DNA from: Fibrella forsythiae
GTDB taxonomy: Bacteria; Bacteroidota; Bacteroidia; Cytophagales; Spirosomataceae
Direction of reading: 5' to 3'
DNA length: 64,000 nt
NCBI RefSeq assembly: GCF_017353175.1
Contig: NZ_JAFMYW010000007.1
Coordinates: forward strand, 417,338-481,337
Part shown: positions 44,674 to 53,400 of the stretch, in pieces
Numbering within the stretch: the stretch's first letter is position 1
How the letters are laid out: every line of letters starts with the position of its first letter
The notes under the pieces: generated by a model
What the model saw: the letters and a program-made list of their open reading frames with translations, nothing else
Databases searched by the model: none
Told to the model about the DNA's origin: nothing
Position numbers and translations under genes: made by a program

Positions 44674-45078
44674 ATGGTTGACTTTGTATGTCCTGAGTCG
44701 TATCGACAGAGGGCTGATTTTAATCTGATAACGTACCCAGCTATCCTGTATGCAGGCGCTCAGATCATCCAAAAGCCTGCTGCTTTTTCATTGGAACTCG
44801 TCATGATAGCACCATTGAGTGTTAAAAATAGCCAGAGCTTATCCATAAAATGGCTGGCAGGAATTGGCATGCCTCTCGTGGCAATTGTATTGTGGGGCAT
44901 TTTTGCTGCGCCACGATCGGCTCACCGCCCGCCCCTACCCTACCAGATTCTCTTCAGTTGGGCTCTCTTTAGTATGGTTGGGTATATGCTCTATCAAACA
45001 GGCCACAAAACGACGGCATTCGTGTTTTGCGGCCTGGCATTTGGAAGTGGCCTGATCGCCTATTTCACAGAGCGTTGA
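44674..45078 (+). CDS. DUF2568/YrdB-like small membrane protein
   Basis: Up to 134 residues. The second part matches the DUF2568 pattern: FSLELVMIAPLSV, then WLAGIGMPLVAIVLWGIFAAP with RS, then LPYQILFSWALFSMVGYMLY. Four membrane helices in total. The first 30 or so residues do not look like the family, so the true start may be downstream at a non-ATG codon. Divergent from the TMEM175 gene and convergent with the permease gene. Confidence 0.6.
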   Translation: MVDFVCPESYRQRADFNLITYPAILYAGAQIIQKPAAFSLELVMIAPLSVKNSQSLSIKWLAGIGMPLVAIVLWGIFAAPRSAHRPPLPYQILFSWALFSMVGYMLYQTGHKTTAFVFCGLAFGSGLIAYFTER

Positions 45079-45092
45079 TCAGGCTATCGCGA

Positions 45093-46577
45093 TTACTCCT
45101 GCGAACGTTTAGTCCAGAAATAAACCGGTACACCGATACCCGCAATGACCAGGCCCATGCCCGTGTTGAAACGTGTTTGTGGATCGATCAGCAGGATCAG
45201 ACAGATGCCAATGCCCGCGATCATGTAGAGCGCCGGTACGAACGGGTAACCGAAGGCACGATAAGGCCGTTCAGCGGTAGGCTCTTTAGCCCGGAGGCGA
45301 AACAGGCCACCAATGGTTACGATGTAAAACACCAGCGATGCGAACGTGCAGTAATCGAGCAGATCGCCGTATTTACCAGACAGACAAAGCAACGACGCCC
45401 AGATACACTGCAACCATAGGGCAGCACCAGGCACCGAGTTTTTGTTCAGCTTACTGGCCGATTTCAGGAACAGGCCGTCTGTGGCCATGGCATAATAGAG
45501 CCGTGCGCCAGACAGGATCAGGCCGTTGTTACAACCAAACGTAGAGATCATAATCAGCACCGCCATAATTCCTACCGCCACATCGCCAAATACCATTGAG
45601 GCTGCCGCTGTACCAATTCGGTCGAACTCCGCAAACTGCATCCCCCTTCCAACAACAGTAGCCGCATCGGGAACCCCTTTGAGCGGAAGCACAGCCAGAT
45701 AGGCGATGTTGGCCAATGCGTAGATAGTAGTGACCAGCAAGGTGCCAAAGAACAGGCTCAGTGGTATGTTCTTACGCGGATTCTTGATCTCTCCGGCAAT
45801 GAAGGTTACGTTATTCCAGGCATCGGCCGAAAAAAGCGACCCGATCATGGACACCCCGAACGCCAGTAATAGAGCACTGCCTACCAGAGGTGTACGGGTT
45901 ACGGCATTGGTAACCGGGTCGGCTACGGTTTTGGTGGCCAGCCACATATCCTGAAAATTAGCCGACAGCGATCCGCTAGACAATCCAAATCCTATGCCCA
46001 GAAGAATCAGCCCGAACAGCGCAATCAGTTTGGCCGAGGTGAACACGTTTTGAATCATTTTTCCGCTTTGCACACCCCGACTATTGAGCCAGGTGAGCAG
46101 TACGATGCTGCCAATAGCATAAAACTTTCCAAGTGAAAACGTGACAGGCCCAATGGCAAACCAGGTATTCTCGGGGTTCAGCGCCGGCACAAATACAGCC
46201 GAAAACTTGGTAAATGCCACGGCCACGGCAGCAATCGTTCCCGTTTGAATAACAGTAAACACCGTCCAGCCATAAACAAAACCCAATAATTTGTTGTAAG
46301 CGCGCTGGATGTAGACGTATTGCCCACCAGCGCGGGGCATCATGCCAGCCAGTTCGCCATAGCTGAGTGCAGCGGCAACGGTCAGGATGCCGGTCATGAT
46401 CCAGAGCAGCATCAGCCAGCCGGGCGAACCGAGGTTGCGCGCCATAGAGGCCGACACAATGAAAATCCCCGACCCAATCATTGATCCCGACACAATCAAT
46501 GTAGAGTCGAGCAGGCCAAGCGAGCGATTGAAATGATCAGATGAAGCAGTAGAGTCAGTAGTTGTTGATGGCGTCAT
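45093..46577 (-). CDS. APC family amino acid permease
   Basis: A protein of 494 residues with 12 predicted helices. It starts LGLLDSTLIVSGSMIGSGIF, the glycine-rich substrate-binding break of helix 1, then ALSYGELAGMMPRAGGQYVY in helix 2-3 and FSADAWNNVTFIAGEIKNPR with the conserved E-I-K-N-P-R-K segment. It resembles the LAT/basic amino acid transporter group. Probably an inner-membrane exchanger or symporter for amino acids; substrate unresolved. Confidence 0.92.
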   Translation of the reverse strand: MTPSTTTDSTASSDHFNRSLGLLDSTLIVSGSMIGSGIFIVSASMARNLGSPGWLMLLWIMTGILTVAAALSYGELAGMMPRAGGQYVYIQRAYNKLLGFVYGWTVFTVIQTGTIAAVAVAFTKFSAVFVPALNPENTWFAIGPVTFSLGKFYAIGSIVLLTWLNSRGVQSGKMIQNVFTSAKLIALFGLILLGIGFGLSSGSLSANFQDMWLATKTVADPVTNAVTRTPLVGSALLLAFGVSMIGSLFSADAWNNVTFIAGEIKNPRKNIPLSLFFGTLLVTTIYALANIAYLAVLPLKGVPDAATVVGRGMQFAEFDRIGTAAASMVFGDVAVGIMAVLIMISTFGCNNGLILSGARLYYAMATDGLFLKSASKLNKNSVPGAALWLQCIWASLLCLSGKYGDLLDYCTFASLVFYIVTIGGLFRLRAKEPTAERPYRAFGYPFVPALYMIAGIGICLILLIDPQTRFNTGMGLVIAGIGVPVYFWTKRSQE

Positions 46578-46761
46578 GAAGTGCGTTGACAGGCGAAGTT
46601 GTATAGTTGAGCTTTCTCAATAGCAAGAACGCCTAAACAATACAGATAACAAAACGGGAAAAGTCATTGCGCAAACGTACCTACCTTCATGCTCGGCACC
46701 GCCCTCAATTGACCTTAGGTAAGACGCGAAACAAAAAAGCCGACTACCGCCTTACCTATTT

Positions 46762-47367
46762 ATGCGTTATGTCTATTTTCTGCTCTCCCTGCTTGTGAGT
46801 TGCGGTTGGGCAACTGCTCAATCGACTCCCGAGACTCACCATTACGCCATCGACATTGCCGGTGCCCGCATCGGTACGATGACGGCCTCCCGGCAGCAGC
46901 TACCCAACAATGAAGTGGTGTATACTCAGATCAGCGATGTACAGGTCAATTTCCTGGTCTACAAACTGACGATCTACTACAAAGTGATCAGCCGGTTGAA
47001 AAACGGGCAGTTGATGCTGGCCACGGTAGAGGCACACACCAACAAGGGGAATTATAGTTCGCGCACTGAATGGGTTGGCACTCATTATGAGATAAACGCC
47101 AATCAGTATAAGTACGAGCGTAAAGCTACTGAAAACCGAAAGATTGATTTTACCATCTCGATGATGTACTTTAGCGAACCGTCTGGACGTCAGCGGGTAT
47201 ATGCCGAATATTTTGGTGATTATTTTACCCTGACGCCCAGCCCCCGCCCCGGATACCAGGCCATACTTGCCGACCGTGAAGATGAGTATATTTACGAAAA
47301 AGGGCGGCTGGTGCGGGTAATAAAAAAGAATGCACTGAAGAATTTTAACATTCGGCTGCTGGACTGA
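46762..47367 (+). CDS. DUF6134 family secreted protein
   Basis: A protein of 201 residues with a signal peptide ending at GWATAQ. The mature part is a beta-rich domain (THHYAIDIAGARIGTMTASR, VQVNFLVYKLTIYYKVISRL, MMYFSEPSGRQRVYAEYFGD, TPSPRPGYQAILADREDEYI) matching DUF6134-type proteins. Function unknown; envelope location likely. No operon partner within 100 bases. Confidence 0.8.
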   Translation: MRYVYFLLSLLVSCGWATAQSTPETHHYAIDIAGARIGTMTASRQQLPNNEVVYTQISDVQVNFLVYKLTIYYKVISRLKNGQLMLATVEAHTNKGNYSSRTEWVGTHYEINANQYKYERKATENRKIDFTISMMYFSEPSGRQRVYAEYFGDYFTLTPSPRPGYQAILADREDEYIYEKGRLVRVIKKNALKNFNIRLLD

Positions 47368-47474
47368 GCCGAACGAGGAGAGCGAACAGAGAGAATTGGA
47401 GCCAGCAGTGACCGTACTTGCCTATAGCAGGTACGTAGATTGGCAACCCATATAGCCTCTGGGCTTTCCCATAT

Positions 47475-48362
47475 ATGAAAAAACTGTTACTGGCCGCTGT
47501 TGCCACGTTTAGTCTGTCGCAAAGCACCTACCTGCAAGCCCAGCCTCGTGCAACAGTTACCGTACCCGCCACCAATGATCTTCGCTTTTGTGGTGAACAA
47601 CTCCCAAGCTACCTGCCAACTGTAGCGCAACGCTGGCAAAAGACGGTGACCCGACGGGCTCATTTCACAGATGACTTACTGGCCATTCAGCAAAAAGCAG
47701 CCGTGCTATTCCCGATTATTGAACCCATTCTGGAAAAAAACGCCATTCCAAATGACCTGAAATACCTGGCCCTGGTCGAAAGCGAATTGAAAAATAAACG
47801 TCTCTCGCACAAAGGTGCCGCTGGTTTATGGCAGTTAATGCCACAAACGGCCCGAAAACTGGGGTTGACCGTTCGCCGACGCCATGATGACCGGTATGAC
47901 GTTCGAAAATCTACGCAGGCAGCGTGCCGCTATCTATGGGAGTTGTATCGGCAGACAGGTTCATGGATGCTTGCCGCTTCTGCCTACAACGCGGGGCCAA
48001 CCTACATTTCTCAACTGAAACGGCAGTTTTCGGTAGATCATCCGTTGATGCTTCCCTTCGCCAAAGCAGAAACCCAACTATATGTGTATCAGGCAATGGC
48101 GTATAAAGAGTTGCTGACACGGCCGGAAGACTACAGCGACCTGCTCAGTGATAAAGTCATTTTTGCCCTAAATAAACGAGTCAATATCGTTTCGCAGGCA
48201 GACCGACAGTCGATTCTGGCGATTATTGAAACACCGCATCCAGAAACGGACAGCGAGAACGTACCCGACGAAATGGTGGCTTCGTCGCTGGCCGATGCAG
48301 CGGTGGTTGTTGAGAGTGAGACAGGCAAAGAGACCGTTCGGCTGACCGATGTGCGCCCGTAG
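47475..48362 (+). CDS. Lytic transglycosylase (SLT domain) protein
   Basis: A protein of 295 residues with a signal peptide (about 1-22, TYLQAQ). The SLT domain is at about 85-200: DLKYLALVESELKNKRLSHK contains the catalytic glutamate in VES, followed by GAAGLWQLMPQTARKLGL, YDVRKSTQAACRYLWELYRQ and LAASAYNAGPTYI. These are the GLWQ and AYNAG motifs of MltD/MltE-type enzymes. No LysM domain; an Asp/Glu-rich tail follows. It cleaves peptidoglycan glycan strands in the periplasm. Confidence 0.93.
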   Translation: MKKLLLAAVATFSLSQSTYLQAQPRATVTVPATNDLRFCGEQLPSYLPTVAQRWQKTVTRRAHFTDDLLAIQQKAAVLFPIIEPILEKNAIPNDLKYLALVESELKNKRLSHKGAAGLWQLMPQTARKLGLTVRRRHDDRYDVRKSTQAACRYLWELYRQTGSWMLAASAYNAGPTYISQLKRQFSVDHPLMLPFAKAETQLYVYQAMAYKELLTRPEDYSDLLSDKVIFALNKRVNIVSQADRQSILAIIETPHPETDSENVPDEMVASSLADAAVVVESETGKETVRLTDVRP

Positions 48363-48382
48363 CGCTAACAGAAGCTAAAAAA

Positions 48383-48730
48383 GTGCCAGCTTCTGAATCA
48401 ATCTCCCGGTTCTGGCCGTCTGTACAAACGCGCAGCCTGACCAATTCCGCCCTGACGGAGGGGCAACTCTTTGTGTTTGAAGTGACCAGCCCCCAAACGA
48501 TTGACGATATCACGCTGGCCGTTGGAGACATGGTTTATGCGCATGTCGAGGTGATTGACCAATCGTCAAGACGGGTTTACCTACGGGCTGATCGCGTCAT
48601 GTCATCGCATACGCGTGAAACAAGACCGCTCCGTCTGGTAGCCGTTGAACAAAGCCATAAACCCGGAGTAGCCATGCCCGTGCGCGATGCGCTTGCCTCC
48701 GGCTGGCAACTGGCCTGGGAAAAGCTCTAG
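48383..48730 (+). CDS. Hypothetical protein, faintly like the C-terminus of conjugative TraM
   Basis: A protein of 115 residues from a GTG start 21 bases after the transglycosylase stop; no ATG is available in frame. The pattern LTEGQLFVFEVTSPQTIDDI, LAVGDMVYAHVEVIDQSSRR, VYLRADRV, then PGVAMPVRDALASG resembles the end of Bacteroidetes TraM (a default-present value, a reversible-storage beta unit, then an Arg-Asp-Ala ending). There is no signal peptide or membrane helix and no other conjugation gene nearby, so it may be a remnant. Followed by a strong terminator. Confidence 0.45.
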   Translation: MPASESISRFWPSVQTRSLTNSALTEGQLFVFEVTSPQTIDDITLAVGDMVYAHVEVIDQSSRRVYLRADRVMSSHTRETRPLRLVAVEQSHKPGVAMPVRDALASGWQLAWEKL

Positions 48731-48736
48731 ACGCCA

Positions 48737-48784
48737 GCCATCACAAAAAAGGCCTGCAGTTATGCAGGCCTTTTTTGTGATGGC
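48737..48784. terminator. Bidirectional terminator
   Basis: Perfect 22-bp stem (48737-48758 with 48763-48784), 4-base loop. The GC core GGCCTGCA/TGCAGGCC is flanked by A6 and T6, so it works on either strand. It lies seven bases after the preceding stop. Confidence 0.92.
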
Positions 48785-48853
48785 ATCAACCTTTCCTTTA
48801 TCGTGAATCCTGAAGAGCCAGTACATTTACATTCGAAAACAAGCTCAATTCCC

Positions 48854-49381
48854 ATGATTACCCGCCCTACTGCTGCCGAGTACCTGCCATTCGCCAACAC
48901 TTACGTACAACATGTACCGGAAGGCCAGGATCCGCTCGACCAGCTTCGGACACAAGCTGATACCCTGAAATTGCTGCTGGCAAACGTTTCAGACGAACAG
49001 GCGCTGTTCCGCTACGCTCCCGGCAAATGGAGTATTAAAGAATCGCTGGTACACATGATCGATACTGAACGGATTTTCGCCTACCGGGCTCTGCGTATTG
49101 GCCGTGGTGATCAAACGCCCTTACCCGGTTTCGAGCAGGATGACTACGTACCTGCATCCGGTGCTGACGCTCGTCTACTGGCCGATATCTGGCACGAGTA
49201 CGATACCGTCAGAGCCGCTACGTTGAGTCTTTTCGAGTCGTTTACACCAGACGTCTACGCACGAGCCGGCATGGCCAGTGGTCATCCGTTAAGCATGCGG
49301 GCACTAGCCCATATTATTCCCGGACATGAAGCGCATCACATCTCCATTTTTCGTGATCGCTACTTACCTGGCTTAGTTTAA
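48854..49381 (+). CDS. DinB family protein
   Basis: A protein of 175 residues from the ATG at 48854 (MITRPTAAEYLPFANTYV); an upstream in-frame ATG is closer to the terminator and adds nothing conserved. DinB four-helix-bundle pattern with three metal-site histidines: WSIKESLVHMIDTERIFAYR and IIPGHEAHHISIFRDRYL. Members of this superfamily include bacillithiol- or mycothiol-dependent enzymes and DNA-damage-induced proteins. The role here is unknown. Confidence 0.88.
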   Translation: MITRPTAAEYLPFANTYVQHVPEGQDPLDQLRTQADTLKLLLANVSDEQALFRYAPGKWSIKESLVHMIDTERIFAYRALRIGRGDQTPLPGFEQDDYVPASGADARLLADIWHEYDTVRAATLSLFESFTPDVYARAGMASGHPLSMRALAHIIPGHEAHHISIFRDRYLPGLV

Positions 49382-49481
49382 CCATTCCATCTGGCGTTGG
49401 CTAGCCTTAAGTCTGGATCAGATCTGGAGTAACCTTGATTGGCAAGTGGGCCAAATACCGTAACGCGTTTATCTTGCCAAT

Positions 49482-50609
49482 ATGATCTGGGTATTATGGC
49501 TAGTGTCTGTAGCGTATGCTGTCTTGACAAGCAGGCTGCTCGTCGCGTGGCGCCGATTGCCGGTTCTGCATTCGGCTGATGACCCCATCACCGTTGCCCC
49601 GTCAATCACGGTCATTATTCCGGTGCGCAACGAATCAATCAATCTGCCATATCTGCTGAATGACCTGAGCGCTCAGACATATACCCAATTCTCCGTTATT
49701 ATCGCCGACGACGCTTCTTCGGATAATACAGCTGAGTTGGCCTTGTCGTACGCGTCAACAGCCGCATTTCCCCTAACCGTACTGTCGCTGGTCGATGACC
49801 CAACAGTAGCATCGCCCAAAAAACGGGCTATTGCGCAGAGCATAAGCCAGGCTACCGGCGAGTTAATTGTCACGACTGATGGCGATTGCCGCGTTGGCCC
49901 TGACTGGCTGACGACCATTGCACACTATTACGGCAAAACCGGCGCTCAATTGATTAGCGGCCCCGTGACGTTTACACCTGATCAAAGTGTGTTCGGGTCG
50001 CTACAAACGGTTGAATTTGCTTCGCTCATCGGCGCAGGGGCCGCTACGCTGGCAATGGGAAAACCGACGATGTGCAATGGAGCAAATCTGTGCTATCAGA
50101 AAACTGCTTTTCTGGCCGTGAATGGCTTTGCAGGCGTTGACCACGTGGCCTCGGGCGATGATGAACTGCTGATGCACAAAATTGCCACCCGTTACCCGGA
50201 GGGGGTCCGGTTTTTGAAAAGCCAGGCAGCCATCGTTGAAACAGCCGCTCACTCATCGCTGGGTACGTTCTATCAGCAACGAAAACGATGGGCCGGAAAA
50301 TGGCGGGCATACGACTCCTTATTCCCGACATTTCTGGCCGTATTTGTCTTTCTGAGTAATCTGGCCCCGCTTGTAGCCGTTGGATTATGGCTGGCAGGTC
50401 AGTTATCTGGCTGGCAAACGCTAACCCTTGTCATGCTGAAAGTAGGGCCCGAGTTCGTTTATTTGCGCGCTATACTTACCTTCTTGCGGAAACGGGCAGC
50501 CATTGCCTGGATTCCGCTCACGCAATTGATCTATCCGCTCTACGTTCTTTTCTTTGGCCTTGCTGCACAACAGCCCGGCATTACCTGGAAAGGGCGAAAG
50601 TTAACGTAG
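49482..50609 (+). CDS. Membrane glycosyltransferase family 2
   Basis: A protein of 375 residues. An N-terminal membrane helix precedes a GT2 (GT-A) domain: TVIIPVRNESINLPYLLNDL, SVIIADDASSDNT, TTDGDCRVGPDW (the DxD-type metal site), SGDDELLMHKIA and QQRKRWAGKWRA (the Q/RxxRW motif of processive enzymes). Two or three membrane helices close the protein. First of a three-gene set with a NodB-type deacetylase and a second GT2 gene. Donor and acceptor unknown. Confidence 0.92.
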   Translation: MIWVLWLVSVAYAVLTSRLLVAWRRLPVLHSADDPITVAPSITVIIPVRNESINLPYLLNDLSAQTYTQFSVIIADDASSDNTAELALSYASTAAFPLTVLSLVDDPTVASPKKRAIAQSISQATGELIVTTDGDCRVGPDWLTTIAHYYGKTGAQLISGPVTFTPDQSVFGSLQTVEFASLIGAGAATLAMGKPTMCNGANLCYQKTAFLAVNGFAGVDHVASGDDELLMHKIATRYPEGVRFLKSQAAIVETAAHSSLGTFYQQRKRWAGKWRAYDSLFPTFLAVFVFLSNLAPLVAVGLWLAGQLSGWQTLTLVMLKVGPEFVYLRAILTFLRKRAAIAWIPLTQLIYPLYVLFFGLAAQQPGITWKGRKLT

Positions 50610-50715
50610 TACCGGCTGTTTCTGGGCTCATATCCACGGTGATTTATGCTGTTAATCAGCTGTTGGATAAGGGGGCAGAAAATGGCAGTCAGAAACCTGT
50701 AAACTGTTTATTCCC

Positions 50716-51363
50716 TTGTCGTTTTTCCTGCACAAATCAAACTTTCTGTTTAGAACCGTCTACCCTGATTTTCTGTGGCGGATGGGTGAAGAACGGGCAA
50801 CCGAGCCAACCATCTACCTGACCTTTGATGATGGTCCTATACCCGGCGTAACAGAATTTGTGCTCGAGCAACTGGATCAGTTCGAAGCACAGGCTACTTT
50901 TTTCTGTATTGGCGACAATGTCAGTAAGCATCGGGACATGTTTTACAAGGTGATTGAAGCAGGCCATGAAATTGGTAATCATACGTTCAATCATCTGAAT
51001 GGCTGGAAAACCCACGACGAGGTGTACTGGGCCAATATTCGCAAATGCCAGCGGCAACTGAATATTGCGACAAGCCTCTTCCGCCCTCCTTATGGTCGGA
51101 TCAAAAAGAGTCAGGCGGCTGGCCTCGACAATGAATTTTCAGTAGTGATGTGGGATGTACTGACCGGCGATTTTGATCAGACGCTTGCCCCCGAAACAGT
51201 GCTTCAGAAGAGTATTCAGTACACAGAACCGGGGTCGATTGTGGTTTTTCATGACAGCCTGAAAGCCTGGAAAAACCTTCGCTATGCCCTTCCCCGGTAT
51301 CTGGCCCATTTCACAGACTTAGGGTATCAGTTCAGGGCTGTCCCGCAACCGGCTTATGCCTGA
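50716..51363 (+). CDS. Polysaccharide deacetylase (NodB domain) protein
   Basis: A protein of 215 residues from a TTG start; the next ATG (at residue 23) would remove the conserved lead-in FLFRTVYPDFLW, so I keep the TTG. NodB motifs: YLTFDDGPIPGV (catalytic Asp), FFCIGDNVSKH, GHEIGNHTFNH (metal His-x3-His type), FRPPYGRI and VVFHDSLKA. No signal peptide, so it probably acts on a cytoplasmic-side or lipid-linked sugar. Its stop overlaps the next gene's start by eight bases, which means translational coupling. Confidence 0.93.
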   Translation: MSFFLHKSNFLFRTVYPDFLWRMGEERATEPTIYLTFDDGPIPGVTEFVLEQLDQFEAQATFFCIGDNVSKHRDMFYKVIEAGHEIGNHTFNHLNGWKTHDEVYWANIRKCQRQLNIATSLFRPPYGRIKKSQAAGLDNEFSVVMWDVLTGDFDQTLAPETVLQKSIQYTEPGSIVVFHDSLKAWKNLRYALPRYLAHFTDLGYQFRAVPQPAYA

Positions 51364-52348
51364 ACTGCCTTACGTGTCGGTGCTGGTTGCCGCCCGAAAT
51401 GAAGAAACTACCATTGGTTCATGCCTGGCCGCATTAGCCGCAATCAGCTACCCGGCAGATCGGTACGAAGTTCTAATTGGCAACGATGGGTCAACGGACC
51501 AGACAACCCGTATCGTGCAAACGTTGATTGCCGACAAACCCAATTTCTCGCTGGTATCGATACGTGAAAGTGCTCAGACACTGAATGGTAAGGCCAACGT
51601 ATTGAGCCAGTTGGCCCAGCTAGCCAAAGGCGAATTTCTGTTTATTACCGACGCCGACGTACACGTTCCCGCCACCTGGCTGACAGGGTTACTTGCCGCC
51701 TTTGAACACCATACGGGGGTCGCTACCGGAACTACGCTCATATCGGGTAATAGCCTCTGGGCCAGGGTGCAGGCCATCGATTGGCTACTCGCCTTCGGGC
51801 TGATTCAGTTGGGCTCGCAGTTGAATCTCCCCCTCACCGGATCGGGCAATAATATGGCCATCCGGCGGAAAGCGTATGATGCGGTAGGTGGTTTTCAGGG
51901 GCTCCCCTTCTCTGTGGTCGAAGATTATACGCTGTTTCAGGCAATTGTAGCCAAAGGCTACGGGTTTGCCCATCGGTTAGAGGTAGATGTGCTGGCCAGC
52001 ACCCTTCCTGCTCCTTCGCTGTCGACGTACCTGCAACAGCGCAAACGATGGATGAAGGGCGCATTCTCGCTGCCCATTCCGCTGCTGGTCGGCGTTTTGT
52101 TTCAGTATCTGCTTGCCCCGATGCTGTTGATCGTCGCTCTTTTTTCACCCACAACCGCCCTTTCGATCTACCTGGGTAAGTGGCTGTTTCAGAACACAGT
52201 ACTGTTCTGGACACTGCAACGTACCCGGCAACATCACCGCTGGTTCGACGCGCTGATCTTCGAACCCTGCCAGATCATGCTGGGTACCTTGTCAATGATC
52301 TATTACGTCCTTCCAATCCCAATTCGCTGGAAGGGACGTACCTACTGA
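51356..52348 (+). CDS. Membrane glycosyltransferase family 2
   Basis: A protein of 330 residues, starting inside the end of the deacetylase gene. GT2 motifs: VSVLVAARNEETTIGSCLAA, VLIGNDGSTDQTT, FITDADVHVPATW (DxD), VVEDYTLFQAI (catalytic ED) and QQRKRWMKGAF (QxxRW). Two or three C-terminal membrane helices. It resembles the GT2 two genes upstream in layout; the pair with a deacetylase between them suggests assembly of an envelope glycolipid or polysaccharide containing a deacetylated amino sugar. The product is inference. Confidence 0.92.
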   Translation: MPELPYVSVLVAARNEETTIGSCLAALAAISYPADRYEVLIGNDGSTDQTTRIVQTLIADKPNFSLVSIRESAQTLNGKANVLSQLAQLAKGEFLFITDADVHVPATWLTGLLAAFEHHTGVATGTTLISGNSLWARVQAIDWLLAFGLIQLGSQLNLPLTGSGNNMAIRRKAYDAVGGFQGLPFSVVEDYTLFQAIVAKGYGFAHRLEVDVLASTLPAPSLSTYLQQRKRWMKGAFSLPIPLLVGVLFQYLLAPMLLIVALFSPTTALSIYLGKWLFQNTVLFWTLQRTRQHHRWFDALIFEPCQIMLGTLSMIYYVLPIPIRWKGRTY

Positions 52349-52496
52349 AACAGCTTTTGCTGACAGCGAATGCAGGGGATAAGCAAGGCGAGCGACCAGG
52401 ATGTCAATTGCTTTCAGAAGTCACCTCTGCGCAAAAGAAATCCTGTTCCTCCTGTAAATCCTGTCAAAAGCCCCCGTTTGGCCGTTTCTTTGTGCC

Positions 52497-53309
52497 ATGT
52501 TGACCTTCATTGACACCCACGCGCACATTTACGACGAGAAATACGAAGCCGATAGTCTTGTCGACGGGCAGCCAGCAGGCACCCGCGACGACATGCTGGA
52601 ACGGGCTTTTTCGGAGGGCATTTCAGAGATATGGATGCCCAATTGCGCTACCGAGACCATTGCCGGTATGATGGCGCTGGCCGAGCAATACCCTGACCGA
52701 TGCCGCCCCATGATGGGCCTCCACCCTACCTATGTTAACGAGACGGTCGACGCCGAATTGGCAACCGTTGAGCAGTGGCTAGCTAAGCAGCCATTCATGG
52801 CGATAGGCGAAATTGGCCTTGATTTTTACTGGGACATGACCTTTGTACCTCAGCAGTTTATGGCTTTCGAACAGCAACTGCGCTGGGCGTCGGAACAAAA
52901 CATCTTCGTATCGCTGCATACCCGATCAGGCCATGACCGGAATGCCATGATGGAAGCCGCCGACCTCATGGAAAAGTTGTCTCTGCCAAATCTGCGGGGT
53001 ATTTTTCACTGCTTCGTTGGTACGCTCGATGAAGCACGGCGGGCCATTGACATGGGTTTTCTGCTGGGTATCGGCGGGGTGGCAACGTACAAAAACGGAG
53101 GCCTCGACAAGGTAATTCCGCACATTGGCCTCGACCATCTGGTGTTGGAAACCGACGCGCCCTACCTCGCCCCCGTTCCGTTTCGCGGTAAACGTAACGA
53201 ACCCGCCTACCTCAGGTACGTTGCCGGTCGCCTCGCCGAGTTCACCGGCACTTCGGTCGAAGCAGTAGCCGCCATCACCACACGAAACGCTATATCAGTT
53301 AAGAGTTAA
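52497..53309 (+). CDS. TatD family metal-dependent hydrolase
   Basis: A protein of 270 residues. TatD motifs: FIDTHAHIYDEKY (His-x-His), GLHPTYVNE, AIGEIGLDFYWDMTFVPQQF, VSLHTRSGHD, GIFHCFVGT and VLETDAPYLAPVPFRGKRNE. Family members are cytoplasmic metal-dependent DNases or D-aminoacyl hydrolases. The C-terminus ends TTRNAISVKS where relatives usually end in a short hydrophobic tail; its last codons and stop lie in the left arm of a 29-bp inverted repeat, so the end may have been reshaped by that element. Confidence 0.93.
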   Translation: MLTFIDTHAHIYDEKYEADSLVDGQPAGTRDDMLERAFSEGISEIWMPNCATETIAGMMALAEQYPDRCRPMMGLHPTYVNETVDAELATVEQWLAKQPFMAIGEIGLDFYWDMTFVPQQFMAFEQQLRWASEQNIFVSLHTRSGHDRNAMMEAADLMEKLSLPNLRGIFHCFVGTLDEARRAIDMGFLLGIGGVATYKNGGLDKVIPHIGLDHLVLETDAPYLAPVPFRGKRNEPAYLRYVAGRLAEFTGTSVEAVAAITTRNAISVKS

Positions 53310-53389
53310 GTGTGTATAGTTAAGAGTTGCTTCGCCAACGTCACAAATCGAATAGTAGCAAAGCAACTCTTAACTATACACACTTAACT
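53304..53389. repeat. Perfect 29-bp inverted repeat between tatD-type gene and asparaginase
   Basis: Arms 53304-53332 and 53361-53389 are exact reverse complements with a 28-base loop. The left arm contains the preceding gene's stop codon and the right arm ends 11 bases before the asparaginase ATG. The arms are built from short AGTTAAG/GTTAAGAG words. No U-run and no coding capacity. Same layout as the atpA-atpG spacer but different sequence. Confidence 0.8.
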
Positions 53390-53400
53390 AATCTCCACCT

